Shown here: positions 49,222 through 61,019 of the stretch, piece after piece
Layout: every line of letters starts with the position of its first letter
How positions within the stretch are numbered: the first letter of the stretch is position 1
From: Marchantia polymorpha subsp. ruderalis
Taxonomy: Eukaryota; Streptophyta; Marchantiopsida; Marchantiales; Marchantiaceae
Direction: 5' to 3'
NCBI GenBank assembly: GCA_037833965.1
Contig: AP031353.1
Location: 13,022,501-13,086,500 of the forward strand
DNA: 64,000 nucleotides
Notes under the pieces: generated by a model
Seen by the model: the letters and a program-made list of their open reading frames with translations, nothing else
What the model was told of the DNA's origin: nothing
Database searches by the model: none
Program-made: the position numbers and the translations under genes

Positions 49222-49798
49222 ACTCGTCCACCAAGAGATATCATCGACATTTCTCCGATTATTGCGATCTCGACTTCATATTCATCGTCTTGTATTCTTT
49301 GTAATCGTTATAGATTGTACTCCAATTCTTTTTACATGCTTCACTGTATTTATTGAAATCAACATACATTGACACAAGCTTCATGTGAAGCCGTGATTAA
49401 TTACCAACACCTGAACATAACACCAAAGCATAAGAGTATATTTAAAAACACAAACAAATACATACAACTAAAAAATCATCACGTACAAACAAGTTTAGTC
49501 GATCATCTACACATCTGTCTTGCAATATGCAGTTATTGAGGAGGCATCAATGACCTTGCAGAGGAACACGTTTTCACAAATCCTTCATCACAGATCTGTA
49601 GTATACTCTATACTAGTTTGTGTCTCACCAATATATGTGTTGGTACTTCAAGTACATAATTTAGATAGAAAAGAAAATTGTGATCAATTGTGCAAGTAAT
49701 CGCAATGTCCATCTTGTATCACAACTAAACAAGAAAGGTTGTTGAAATGAAATGACATCAGGCTTTCACTTTGGCAAATTCTATCTGATTCATCCGAG

Positions 49799-50264
49799 AC
49801 TCCTACATTGACGAAGTGCCTATGCAAACTTTTCTTCCAGTTCATAATAGTTCAATAACTTGGTTTTCCACCATCTTTATTGAGAGAGGGTTGTAGTGAT
49901 AGATCGGACCTTGGAATCTTTGAAGTTCTATACGATTTAGTCAAAATATGACACTTGTAACATACTGATGAATTTATCCGTTTCATAAAGAGATGCATGT
50001 ACTCAGTTGGACTTGCGTAGATTGCAATGTTATTGATAGTCACAAGAATGTCAAGTCGTGCACGATGTCTCGCTTTTCTAAAATGACTCCTACATTGACC
50101 AAATGATTATGCAAACTTTTCTTCTAGTTCATAATAGTTCAATAGCTTGGTTTTCTAGCATCTCCATTAATAGAGGGATGTAGTGATAAATCTGATCTTG
50201 GAACCTTGGAAGTTCTATCTGATTCAGTCAAGATATTACACCTATAACATACTGATGAATATCT
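49799..50264. repeat. Imperfect direct repeat of about 180 bp inside the Harbinger element
   Basis: 49799-49977 and 50087-50264 align along their length with scattered substitutions and small indels (for example both begin ACTCCTACATTGAC). The minus-strand frames through each copy share an SVCYxCxILTxSxRTSKxPRSDLSL pattern (x = differing residues) because they derive from the same repeat; no protein family is recognised. Confidence 0.8.
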
Positions 50265-51228
50265 GGAAAATTGCTCGTATTTGTTGATGGACATTCTCTC
50301 TTCATGCGATCTACGGTTTAACATTCTTTACTAAAAGCAAGAGACATGAAGCCGATAATGTGACGAGGAGGTTTTCATTTGATGTCAATCTTTGATCAGG
50401 GTATACTATGATGTTTACAGTTCCTCGTACAGCCAACTCAAGTCAATCATTAGCTTCAGTGCCAAGACGTGTATCAAAACATTGTCTCAAAACATGATAT
50501 CAGACATGATTATCGTTGTGGGGAGTGTAGGGTAGATTGTGATAGTGAGATTAAGTCCAAGAGCAGCAAAAGTCTTGTGCTTACAAGTGAAACATTTGGG
50601 ATCTGCTCCTGCTTCGTCGCACTTGGACTTGGAAGCTTGTACAAACTTTTGCTGGCTATCCAAAATTTCAATGAGACCTAAATGAAGAAATCATCAAAAT
50701 TCTAGAATCTAAATGCTAGTGATCAACGAGATTCTCTACATGGAAACTGAATCGAGGACAAAAACTATACAAAGCAAAAATCTCATTCACCCTTCGAACA
50801 TAACAATTATATTCAAGCACTCACCACAACCGAGTGCTCTTCCTAATGAAAATGAAAATGAATTACAATAATCCTTTTGGATTATGACGTAAAGTTGTAA
50901 TTTACAAGCATAACTAAACAAAGAATGAACACATGAGTGCACTTCTCAAAAATGACGAGACATTGATTGGAAACAATGGTGTAGGGCTAAAATCACTATA
51001 ACTACAATGGACTGCATAACCAGGAATTACGTCGGTACATAAATTCAAAATGTAAAGCCATCTAGTCTACAATATCATGCAAAGCATACTATCTCCAAGT
51101 TCAGTTTTAAGTACAATTACCTCAAGACCCTGCTATTTGGGCTCTCGCTGTCCGTGGATGTTTGAGAGTTCCACTCGTCAACTTCCAATAGATTGTTTCT
51201 ATTAGTATCAAACATTCTAAAAATAAGA

Positions 51229-51627
51229 TTAAGCTAATTCTTGCGTATGAAAACGTGAAGAGGGATGTGATCTCAAAACATCATAGAATTTTTTCCAAGT
51301 GAGTACCTTGCCCGCCACTTCACGAGCGACAAACTGAATAATGTCATCAATGATGTCAAGATGCTGCAGCAAGTCACGTAAACCAGCAAGATCTTGAGCG
51401 CGACATTTGTCGATTACTTTGGGCCATAAGCAAAATCCCATCAAAATTCCCGTACACATTGCCAAGGATGCGACAGAGACACAAACTACACATCTGTAAA
51501 ACAAGGTCTGATGATATTCAAAATCGCTGACTAAGTTCATGCCACATAATGTTGCAGGGAGTGTTGTTAAACTGATTGAGAGGGTGGAGATATATGCTGA
51601 AGATATCTCAAAAATATGATGGTTCAA
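51229..51627 (-). pseudogene. CorA-like Mg2+ channel C-terminal fragment carried in the Harbinger element
   Basis: The minus-strand frame (132 aa) has a hydrophobic helix ending in TTLPATLCGMN, a short polar loop, then a second hydrophobic helix (CVVCVSVASLAMCTGILMGF). Two C-terminal helices with a GMN signature at the end of the first are characteristic of CorA/MRS2 magnesium channels. A charged tail follows. No pore-cytoplasmic domain is present upstream, so it is a fragment. It lies wholly within the transposon, which suggests capture of host sequence. The assignment rests mainly on GMN and the two helices and could be coincidental. Confidence 0.4.
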
Positions 51628-51853
51628 ATCTGGAAGCTATCATAAAATCCCTAGTCAAATCCGCAAATCCAAGCATTCGAAGACAAAGCAGTTGGATACT
51701 GCAACAAAAAACATAGTCAATGTGTTATATGAGTATGGTGGATTCATCTTGCTTTGGCGTGGCTGAAAATGTACTGTGCATTTCTCCTTGTATTGTGATC
51801 AATTGGATGATCCAATGATCTTTCTAATGCCCACTAGTCTTTGAAGCATCCAT

Positions 51854-52327
51854 CTACTCTTTCATGCCATCCAGCTTAGTAATTTCAGGTTTTTTACCGA
51901 CAATTCTTTGTTTTTTGCTTGTTTTTGTTTGCATTGCATCACATTCAATGAATTCTTGTTTTGGAAATTCACTATTGAGTACCAGGGGGTCGTTGGGAAC
52001 GACGTGACTTGCAGGTGGAAACTTCGTTTCTGAGACACAATGCACAAAGGACTGTGGAGGTAAAGAGCATATGAACACCCGGGTGTGAGAAATTTGCGAA
52101 AAAAGTTGAAGTTGAAATGGTAGTCCCCTGTGCATTGAATTCTGATCCCATAGCTGAAGAGTTGGAAGTGTACGCGTGATGCGTGAAGTCATGAAGTGGA
52201 GTTCCCTATGAATCCATTGTTTTAGGAGAATGTTGAAAGATTTCCAATGTAGTGGGAAGGACTCATCTATGAGTAACTTGAAAAAGACGTGAAAATACAC
52301 GTGGAGTCTATTATCCCGTAAAAACAT
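51854..52327 (-). other. Open frame near the Harbinger right end, unassigned
   Basis: 157-aa ATG-started minus-strand frame ending in a Lys-rich stretch (TKTSKKQRIVGKKPEITK). Autonomous PIF/Harbinger elements usually carry a second Myb/trihelix-type ORF, and its place near the opposite end from the transposase would suit that. I see no convincing Myb motif, so it remains unassigned. Confidence 0.25.
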
Positions 52328-52558
52328 GATTTCCAGCGGAAGTGCCTGGTACTTTGCAGCAATTTTGCCACCTAAGATATTTTACATTGCAGCTACCTCC
52401 CGTGTGGTAAAGAAGACAGCTGGCCCGCCAATGACCGGCTAGTGTTCACTGCCGTTGCCGATCGTTCGACTTGGCCCTTATATCTAGAGGATTTTGTATG
52501 GGAAGATGATTGATCATTACGCGGCCACTAATGAGTGATTGATCTCTATGCACATTTA

Positions 52559-52950
52559 GGGCCTTACCACGCTGCCGGCAGCCGGCACCAAGCTCCTGGC
52601 TATAAGAAAACCAGGTTTTCGTAGGCCTAAGTTGGCCAGCTGGAGAGAATTCCATAACCTCTACCACACTACCGGGAGTGCCTTTGGAGTGAAAAGGGAA
52701 AAATAACCTCTACTAATTGCAACGCAGCGGTGAGAAGTCTTTGGAAGAGTAACCCCGGAAGGCCCGAAAGTACACGTGGAGTCGGTCTATTCCGGAAAAA
52801 CCGGATTTCCAAGCGGAAGTGCCTGGTAGTTTGGAGAAGTTGATTTCTTTGCCACCTAGGATATATCAAATTGCCGCTCCCTCTCGTGTGGTAAAGAGGG
52901 AAGCTCGGGTGCCAATAACAAGCGAGGATTAGCTGCTGCCGGTCGTGTGG
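52559..52950. mobile_element. Non-autonomous Harbinger-like element (about 390 bp)
   Basis: Begins GGGCCTTACCACG directly after TTA (52556-52558). The right part, about 52765-52950, is a direct repeat of the right end of the 4.6-kb element (52305-52460), including the shared segments GCGGAAGTGCCTGGTA and GTGTGGTAAAGA. The right terminus contains CCACACGACCGGCAGC on the minus strand, matching the terminal region of the large element. The extreme right end seems lost along with a few bases of the host repeat. Confidence 0.7.
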
Positions 52951-53140
52951 TCGGTTGATAGATGCCAAGTCAAACATGCTCCAATATCCACTATCGCAAA
53001 GCATATTGGGCGCATGGTAGTACAGATGTTCATAAGCATGCTCTTAAACCATCCGGTAGGGTGTACTAAACGTATCTTCTGGCTACAATGTGTCTTATTC
53101 CAATTTAAGGATCATACAATTTAAAGACGGGTGGTTCGGA

Positions 53141-55600
53141 GAGAATGGTATATCATATATCATTCTCAGTATCAATGCAATACACACTTGGTGACTGCTT
53201 TGCTTAAAGCAATGTTTCTTGTTTTCTAAACATGATGTAAATGCAATACTTTTTTTTATTACCTTTGACAATTTTCTACAAAGATCTTGTGTGACTTTCA
53301 AAGTTTTACTTGAAGAATTGAGTCACATTGTCAAGTGTCAACTTGAGTTACTCATGTCTATAACAAGGATGTCCGTGAAAGAGATACATGTCATACACCA
53401 CATGCCTCTCACAACAGTACTCTTTGTCCATAAATTGGACTACAAGCCTGAAATCTATCTATGAGCTTGTGGATGTTTGAAGTTATAAACTTTCTTTTAG
53501 AGTATCATGATGTTACTCGTCAAATTAGAACTTATATTCACTCCTAAAGTTTGAATGCATGTCAACGGGTCTCGGTATGTCATTGTTTTCCAACTCACAC
53601 CATCTATTTCGTTTGCATCGTTGACACTTGTCTTGATTGGTGGTCAAACTATAAACATCTTCGATACTCCTTCAACTGGTGCCTTAATTACTTAAGGCAG
53701 CAAGCAGGGGAGGATGAAATCATTTCCAGATGTTGATATGTATACTCCTTTTACAATTTTTCTTTTGAGATTATTTAGAGCTATAAACATCACGTCCATA
53801 GAGACATTACAATCAGTTTTGACTACTGCAGGACGGATATCTATGCAAAAGAAATGGGATTTCACTTTACTTAACACAATGTGTACGTGATATATACAGC
53901 TTATATTTATTGCTTTCTGTAAAACGTACATACTTGTTAAAAGACATGCATGGCATGTGATAGTAATACAATGTAAGGGATTTTTGGCTTGATTGTTTGG
54001 GTATCATGGATGCGATGATAGATGTCATCCAATGCTCTGCCGTATCCTACACTCTCATCACTTGATCGTTTGACTATCCACTGTGCTAAATCGAAAGGTT
54101 TCCTCCTTTGCTTCAGAGTAAGTGGCTTCAGATGTTTTATTCGACCAAATAACCGTTTCCATTAAAATTCCACGACGAATATTTGAAAGGTTACTAGGTA
54201 GAGAACACCATCTTACGCTTGATTAGCACTAGCTGAAGTGCTAATCAGCATTTCTTTATCATTCCTTGAGTTCGGTTGTGAAACTGCTGTAGATCATCGT
54301 CTTGGCCTGCACGCTTTTAATTCTCGTGTTGTTTCTAGCTTTTAACGGGGACACTCCCTCGCATTCGACTAGTACAAAGTTAATATTATCCTTCGCTGAC
54401 CTAGTCTTGAAAACCCATTTTGAACGGATTGAAATGCATCCCCAATTGGCCTTTCAGCCAACCGAACAAACAGGAGATGATTACGTTACGTTAAAATTCA
54501 GCGAAAGTCCCGAAAATGACCAGGGAATTCAATGAAATGAAAAAGCTCTAAATTGTTTCCCAGTGAAGGGCAATTGCAAACTCAGTACATCTAGATGAAT
54601 CACCCTAATAGCGACTTTGAATTGATGTTCACTTACTCACTGTGGGCATATTCTGCTTCTGTCACCAAATTCTCATTAAAGCCAACGCAATGAATGAAGG
54701 GGCAATTCTGACTTCTGTTACAAATATTGATCCAATGGAACAATGTCCATGCGTAATAAGGTCTCACAGTTGATCACCTGCTGTGGTCATTTCCAACACG
54801 TCAGCTGATGGTTAGACGAGTATTCGCAGACTCCATCTGCCTGTGATACCAGGAACGTTCTCAACGTACTTCATACAACCGAAATTGCTGCTCTTCTGGG
54901 AAGTATTACATTAGGCTCCGACACTCTGGAGGTGGAGGAGCCAATTACAACATTCTTGGTTGGGATATTGTTGCTCCTAAAGACTCTCATTTATAAGAAG
55001 AAGGTCCACAATTCCAGATGTTTCATTGAGTACTACATTTCGCCGGGCCTCTATCAGACCTTTGATACATTCTCGCTGTAGCTTACTATCGAAAATCAGA
55101 TACGGTCTACAGCTAGTTTCAGGCTATGACAGGTGAAAGAAAATCCGTGACTGTACTGCTTTGCCACACATCTCCAAGATCTACCCAAAATCTTTTTGTA
55201 ACTCGTCAAATACACCTCGGCCTGTTTACACTACTGGAAAAAAGTCGAGTTCCACTGACTCAGCTCAACAAACTAGAAAAAATTCAAAACTTCCACTACA
55301 AGAGAAGTAAGCGATCGGGAACATTGTTTTCTTCCTGGAAAATATACTTTATTAACAACTTACATCGTTAAGATCAATAGCCACACATTTCGTACTGTTA
55401 CAACCAGGTATGAGTCTGATTCAAATCGATCATCCCAAACCACTGCATAACAGGTGACTAAATTATTGGAAAGTAGTGAGCCAAACATATTTGGCAGGTG
55501 CTCGCAGTTCTTCTGATCAAAATTGGGAATGTACAGCTATACACTAGGATCTCTTCCTAAAAAAGGATTGAACGGTTTCAAGTGGGAGACAGATGCTTAC
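53141..55600. other. Intergenic, no gene recognised
   Basis: Frames of 60-80 codons occur (53219-53464, 54302-54535, 55126-55371) without motifs or splice partners. Confidence 0.4.
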
Positions 55601-57391
55601 TCAGGCTTTTTCCTTCTTTGTCAGGGCCTCCCCACGATACTCCTGGTTCGCCTCTACGGCGCAACTTGCTCCAACTTGGCAGTCCTTCAGGGACTACCGT
55701 TCTTGCAAGAGGGCATTGCTGCAAACTACAGAGCTTTGAATGGAACAGAAATCCTGAATGGTCACATAATTCATTACCACCGAGTTCACAATCGTGACAG
55801 TGGAGCCTATTCTACAGTGCCTTCCAACGACTGAGCGTTTGATCCTACATTTGTCCCCCATCTCTGACCCCTCTCCACCCAAACAATAAGGTCCGAGAGA
55901 GGTCTTAGAACCAGTCGCAGCTGTTTCATGAACCACGTTGTTGTGGGGTAGATACTTTATAGCCTGTCAGATGAATAACTTCATCGGCAACAGCTCGATT
56001 CACCTCTCCATAAGCTTGAAAATACTTCACTCGTGCTCAAAACTTGGCAGGGCTTGCCACATATGCACAACATTTCCAAGGTGAAGAAGGCTTGTTCGAG
56101 CACACACGCTGCAACAGAGCAGAAACTTCATCTGTCAAGGAACTGACCGCATCGACCCCGTTCTCCAATGACCCTCCTCGGGGCTGGTCAGAACCCTCTT
56201 CTGAAATAGATGCTGTGACTCGACTAGAGCCGAGGCGGAGTTGCGATCGAATTAAAAGAGGAACCAAATCGCGCTTTATGCATTTGATTCCAGGTCTGGA
56301 ATCTAAGATCTCTTGGACAACAACTCTCTTGAAGGCGTAAAGATGTGCATCCACTAAATCGGTCCGGATCTCCATGTTCCCAGCTGCACGGAGTAGCGAT
56401 CGCTTCATCCTCAGCTCCTTCTCAACTTGTCCACTAGATGCAAGGAACAAAAGGTGCTGATGCGTAGAATCCAGACCAATCACATCAGAAACTGGCAGCT
56501 TCGTTGTATCCTTGCTGGAACTCCCAGTGCTGCCTTCGGAAGAGTTCAGCTTAGGACGCCCGCACAAGAGAGCCGTAACCACAGCATCCTGCCGCCGATG
56601 TGCTGCTACGACTGCCTCGAGTGGCACATCACTGACAAGATCCCCACTAACAACAAGAAAATCATCTGTAATAAGCCAATGAGATATTTTCCTCAGCGCA
56701 TCGGCAGTTTCGTAGTCCTCGGGAACTGAAACTACCTCTACGTTTAAGCGATCATCAAAGGCATTTGAAATCCAGTTCTCCAGGACCTGAAAGCGAACGA
56801 AGGCAGAGTCAGCTCTGGTGCTTTTACACAGTAAGTAAAACATTGCGAGCGTTCAGCTCAAAAGTTTTTCTTCATCCAAGCGAAATTCCACGACGTTTGG
56901 TAGATGTATTGAAGACATTTGGGCCTTGTCGTTTCTTCCAAGGCACCCTCTCTCTCCGCATGATACTCGGTTCAGAAATCCCTAAATATATGATTAAGAA
57001 ATCAAGATTCTTCAGAACACAATATCAGCTGATGCTCGCCTACCTGAAGTAGAGGATGTAACACAACACGCACAACGAGTGCTCAAAGAAAAACTGAAAT
57101 CTTCTACCGGCCGTGAACAGCATGGCAACTTAGCGATTTCATTCGATATAACAATTAGAATTTCATTCCCTAACCGTCTGCTTTATTTACCCAGAAAGAC
57201 ATTACGGCTCACAGTAGAGATTCCCAAACCTGAGTTGCAGCTTCATCGCCAGCCACCACGACGATGACATCCTTGATGTTACTCGCCTCCATGAGCTCCA
57301 ACACATAACTAATCAGCGGGCGATTTTCCACCGGCAACAGCGCCTTCGAAAGCCCTCCGCCCCCGGCAAGCACGACGCCTTGAAAATTCAT
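55601..57391 (-). pseudogene. EIF2B3-like: eIF2B gamma subunit gene, disrupted
   Basis: Exon 1 is 57230-57391 and begins MNFQGVVLAGGGG; exon 2 runs from 56786 to the final TGA at 55601. The product resembles plant eIF2B-gamma: nucleotidyltransferase-like domain (KALLPVENRPLISYVLELME, FLVVSGDLVSDVPLEAV, HRRQDAVVTALLCGR) followed by the left-handed beta-helix (GDKCRIKRSVVGRHCRIGS, NSVVMNYVTI). eIF2B is the guanine-nucleotide exchange factor for eIF2 in translation initiation. Several lesions are seen: about nine residues missing between AGG and KALLP; TGA at 56037-56039 where the family has Cys (KYCAR context); a frameshift near 55940-55948; and TAG at 55694-55696. The reading continues well after each lesion. 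It is therefore a recent pseudogene, or sequencing errors hit a real gene. Only one intron is retained. Confidence 0.82.
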
Positions 57392-60300
57392 CGCAACAGA
57401 GTTGATTGGAAGCTTTTCTGCATTTCATGATTGGACACTATCAGAGGTTGTCGCCGTCTGGGCAATTTTTTTTGGTGACCATGTAACTAGTGCTGCTTCC
57501 TTAAGCACTCGTCTCTGAAGAAAAATTCCCACCTGTGAATCTGACTACGAATGAACCAGGATCACTGAAGTATATGGAAATTTTCCACGTACGTGCACGA
57601 ACTCAAGGGTTGGGTATTGCGCAAGTTAGTGAAAACGCGTGTTATGAAGAAGGCACAAACCGAGAAATGGAAGGCACTCGCATGTGTATGAGCCTTAGAC
57701 AATGAATTACGGGTAGAATTTGTAGCTGCCGCGGCTGGAAACTAGAGCTTGTCAGACTACGTGGGGGCAAAGCATCCGGACCGAGCGCTCGGGAGTGGCA
57801 AACTCGAAAATTTTTGCGTCAGCAGAAGGTGTCATCCCAAGTAGATGGGCACGCGTGGATATGCCAAGACATGCTCGAGCTCTCACAGATGTCTTTCCAT
57901 TCCTTTTGTCAAATAACTTGGTGTCTCTAGTGGTGATGATCAGGACTTGGTTAAGTAAACATGCTGTCACTATATCCTGGTGCATGTACAATTTGTCGTG
58001 ATTTATTCCTCCCGGATTCTATGTGAACTACAGCAGAAAACCCAATCAAACCTCTCTCAAACATTTTGCTTGTACAGTCAAGCAGAGAACGATGGAAGAA
58101 AGCTCAGATGTTCTAACTTTGGAGTTGTAAGAATCGAAACTCTTCTGAAGGAAAGTAAGTTACCTGCAAACTTACTGCGAACTTGAGAACTTTCTCGAGT
58201 TCGCAGAATTAGGTGTCGAATCCAATTGGCAGACGGATCCACGCGCGTGTCGAAAGAAACTGAGAGAATTGAGAGAATTGAGAGAATTCTTCAACTCGAC
58301 TTCAGACGCTGCGAACGCTGCGAACTTGATAATTTGAGAATCAGGTGTCGAATCGGCAGACGGATCCACGCGCCTGTCAAAAAAAATTGAGACGCCAGAC
58401 GCTGCCTGTGAATTGGCACAGATCCGTCACGAAGACTGTCTGGACTAGGTCTCATATACGGCAAGCAGGTCTCCTTCAGATTTTCATGGGAACATTCCAG
58501 ACGATTGTAAATATGGCTTTCCTCGGATCGAGCACCGCCTTTCCGAGCTCTGCGCTCTGCCATCGCCTAGGAGATTTCAAATCCCCTGCCTCCTAGAGAG
58601 GTAAGAAACCTCCCTGGCTCGAGGGAATTGTTCCCTCTGTATAGATGACGATGTCTGATCGGGGGTTGGTTGCAGCGAGCACCATCGCGGTGCCGGGAAA
58701 TCCAGCGACAGTGCTTCTCTCCTACACTCTTCACAACAGCTTTCCTTCATTCCCTTGCTGCGGCTGCCATGCACATCCTCATAGATCTGAAGGCGTTCTA
58801 GATCATTAAAATTTAATGAATACTGCAAAAATCTTCTCCACCCCACTAAGTTAAATTTGAATACTTTGTGACGGGGCTTGTATCAACTGAAGCACCATTA
58901 GACGGCGGCTGAGGAGAAGTGTGAAGGGAGTCGCAGCCTACACGACTGATATAACAGTGGACGTGCGACGTGACCAGATCGCGAGTTTAGATCTCGATCA
59001 AACGAAATGCTAAATACAATCCAAAACGAGAGCTCAGAAATGATCATCCCACTGACAAGAGTGAGCAGGTGTGCGATCTATCTAAAGTGCTTCAGTCTGT
59101 GAAACTGAAGAAGTATCGTTGCCAAAATTGTTTTGGATCTAACACATTGGTTTCTTTAGACATCCACTAAGCAGTGGGTCAGAATAGTGGAATCCGCCCG
59201 ACAAAGCAGATGAGACTAGATGTCTAAATTATATAGGTGACTTCAGACAGCGGAAAAAGGTGCTCGAAAAGCAGTGCTTGAATTGAGTAAGTTTCGGAGA
59301 GAATGAACTGTAGCAGTTGAATGTCAGAAAATTCTGTCCTGATTTTATTCCAGAAACCAGAAACATCATAAGCGATACTTCCGCTCGATTCTCTGAGGTA
59401 CTTGCGTGTAACGCTGGGGGACTTTCAGCAAGCTATCAATTCATGGGTTGGGAAAAGTACTATTGATACAGCAGCATAAGGCAATGGTAAAGTATTGCTC
59501 TGAGATGATCTGGTGGTGTAGATCTGGATCAACCTTCTAAAATATACCTCTTAGCTTGCCGATGGTACCCGGCAGCGTGGGCGGATGTAACTTGGAGGGA
59601 AACTAATCCAGAGCCAAGTCCACCTTGGCTTTCTGGCGTTAGCTCGATACCTTAGAGTGTAAGTGGGGGCATAAATGTATGAATCACCACAGCGATTCTC
59701 CTTACCTGCAATGGTTGCCTACAGGATCTTGTAACCTTAGCTTCTCACAATTGCTTCAACAGAAACGAGACTATCTTAAATGCGCACTGCCACTGGCAAA
59801 AACTTACGGGCGAATATCTTGAAATTCCTTCACCTCTGGCCTGAGCCTGCTCCCGAATGTTAATCTACTCAAATTATACATCTCGCACAAACTGCTGGAA
59901 CAAGCAGATCGCTTCTACGACCCCTCGTCCATTCCTCTGCTTTCCATGCTCAGGATCGTATCTATGTCTATTACCTTCGTGTCAGATCCAACTTTGCACC
60001 AGCTGAATCGTGGAAGTTGCCAGAGCCTTGATCACTGGTTGCCACCAATAAGCAAGTCCCTCTAGCCATGTTCCCTACAGCTTCTCTCGTGGCAGAGTAT
60101 ACAACCAGTCGTTAAGATTCTGCCTCACGGTTACAGGGGACAGGTGAAGCTGCGGATAATAAATCCTGGATTAACTCCCATGGGCAAAATTAGTAGGAAT
60201 AGCAACATAGCAGCATCCTTGCATCGCTTTCACCCGTCACGTTCATTCCTGCCGCCACACCGAATCCTATGCTCAAGCGTCGATTAATGAACATCATAGC

Positions 60301-60459
60301 ACAAGATAATGTGACAAGATAATTATTCGAGTTTACATGACCGTCTTGTACCTGGCATTTCCCTGAATCTGTGCACCCTTTCGGCCCTGCTATAATGCTC
60401 GGGGACTCACGAATAAGAACCTTGGAGTAAGAGGTAATTTATGCAGCTGAAAAAATGTC
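57392..60459. other. Intergenic, no gene recognised
   Basis: Includes the upstream region of the eIF2B-gamma relic and a local repeat cluster at 58190-58390. Small frames (57752-58001, 58291-58846) do not resemble known families. Confidence 0.4.
58190..58390. repeat. Duplicated segment with internal short tandem repeats
   Basis: Two copies of a roughly 60-bp segment containing AGGTGTCGAAT, GGCAGACGGATCCACGCG and TGTC(G/A)AAA occur at about 58208-58255 and 58341-58385. Between them are three tandem GAGAGAATT(GA) units and a doubled GCTGCGAAC motif. It appears non-coding. Confidence 0.75.
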
Positions 60460-61004
60460 TTAAGCTTCCTCTGTCACGACGGCCAGATTGCTGGGGCCAG
60501 GACTCGGGCTCGCGGGCTTGGTTTCGTCTTGCTGGCCGTAGAGGGTCTGATAGACTCCCGTGGTCCTTTTGATGAGGACGAGATTGAGACAGACGCCGGT
60601 CATGATGAAGAAGGTGAGCCGGAAGCAGACGGCTGCCCTGCATTGCAGCAGCTCGTCGCTCTCCCCGGTGTGCACGAGAGGCGCATCGGCGTGCTCTCGA
60701 TCGTAAATGGGCCGGCCAGTGAGGCCTGAGAAGACTAGCGTGCCGGCCGGTCGGCAAGGCCATGGTGAGAACGTTGCACAGAGACCCGAAGTTTGTCAGC
60801 CCGAAGAGCTCGGAGGCAGTGGCCGGCACGTCTGAACCCCACCAGCAACGAGGCGATGTACATCGATCCCGGCCATGCCATCGCGAACATGAGATGGCCG
60901 ATTGCCATGACTGTCTCGGAAGCCGGTAAGATCACAGGCCTCGGCAGCACCATCTTTCTGAACTTGGAACTTGGCTTTAAAATCACCTTTGAACCCGTTG
61001 TCAA
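60460..61004 (-). pseudogene. Nodulin-like/MFS transporter C-terminal relic, frameshifted
   Basis: Three minus-strand frames successively carry the conserved C-terminal region of plant Nodulin-like (NFD4-type) membrane proteins. Frame one has PRPVILPASETVMAIGHL and AMAWPGSMYIASLLVGF. Frame two has PATASELFGLTNFGSL. Frame three has GTLVFSGL, RPIYDRE, CFRLTFFIMTGVCLNLVLI and VYQTLYG, ending at 60460. The family's GYGAHW-like block between frames one and two is missing (break near 60835) and a second frameshift lies near 60745-60755. The upstream half is not in the expected place; AT-rich DNA begins instead. It is clearly a GC-rich gene fragment that no longer encodes a protein. Confidence 0.8.
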
Positions 61005-61019
61005 GAACTAGCCTTCACG

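Larger units (their letters stand above)
47848..52477 (+). mobile_element. PIF/Harbinger DNA transposon (about 4.6 kb)
   Basis: Bounded by TTA at 47845-47847 and 52478-52480, the 3-bp target typical of PIF/Harbinger. The left end begins GGCTGCTGCC and the right end, on the other strand, GGGCCAAGTC; subterminal parts share imperfect similarity around ACGACCGACAGCCGGCA. It encodes a DDE transposase relic on plus near its left end, a tandem duplication in the middle and minus-strand frames on the right. Comparison with the empty homologous site in the R copy at about 29450 independently fixes the insertion point. Confidence 0.82.
47490..53140 (-). mobile_element. Repeat 'R', inverted second copy split by two nested insertions
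   Basis: Three pieces (47490-47847, 52478-52558, 52951-53140) align in order to the minus strand of the intact copy at 29160-29815. The gaps are filled by a 4.6-kb Harbinger element and a 0.4-kb relative. The first junction is flanked by TTA on both sides. The second has TTA at its left, while about 12 bases of R and the extreme right end of the inserted element appear lost. Insertion order: R first, the two Harbinger-type elements later. Confidence 0.8.

Noticed and set aside
49852..50324. Two similar minus-strand peptides as a tandem gene pair
   Set aside because: They are frames through a non-coding direct repeat inside the transposon and have no family match.
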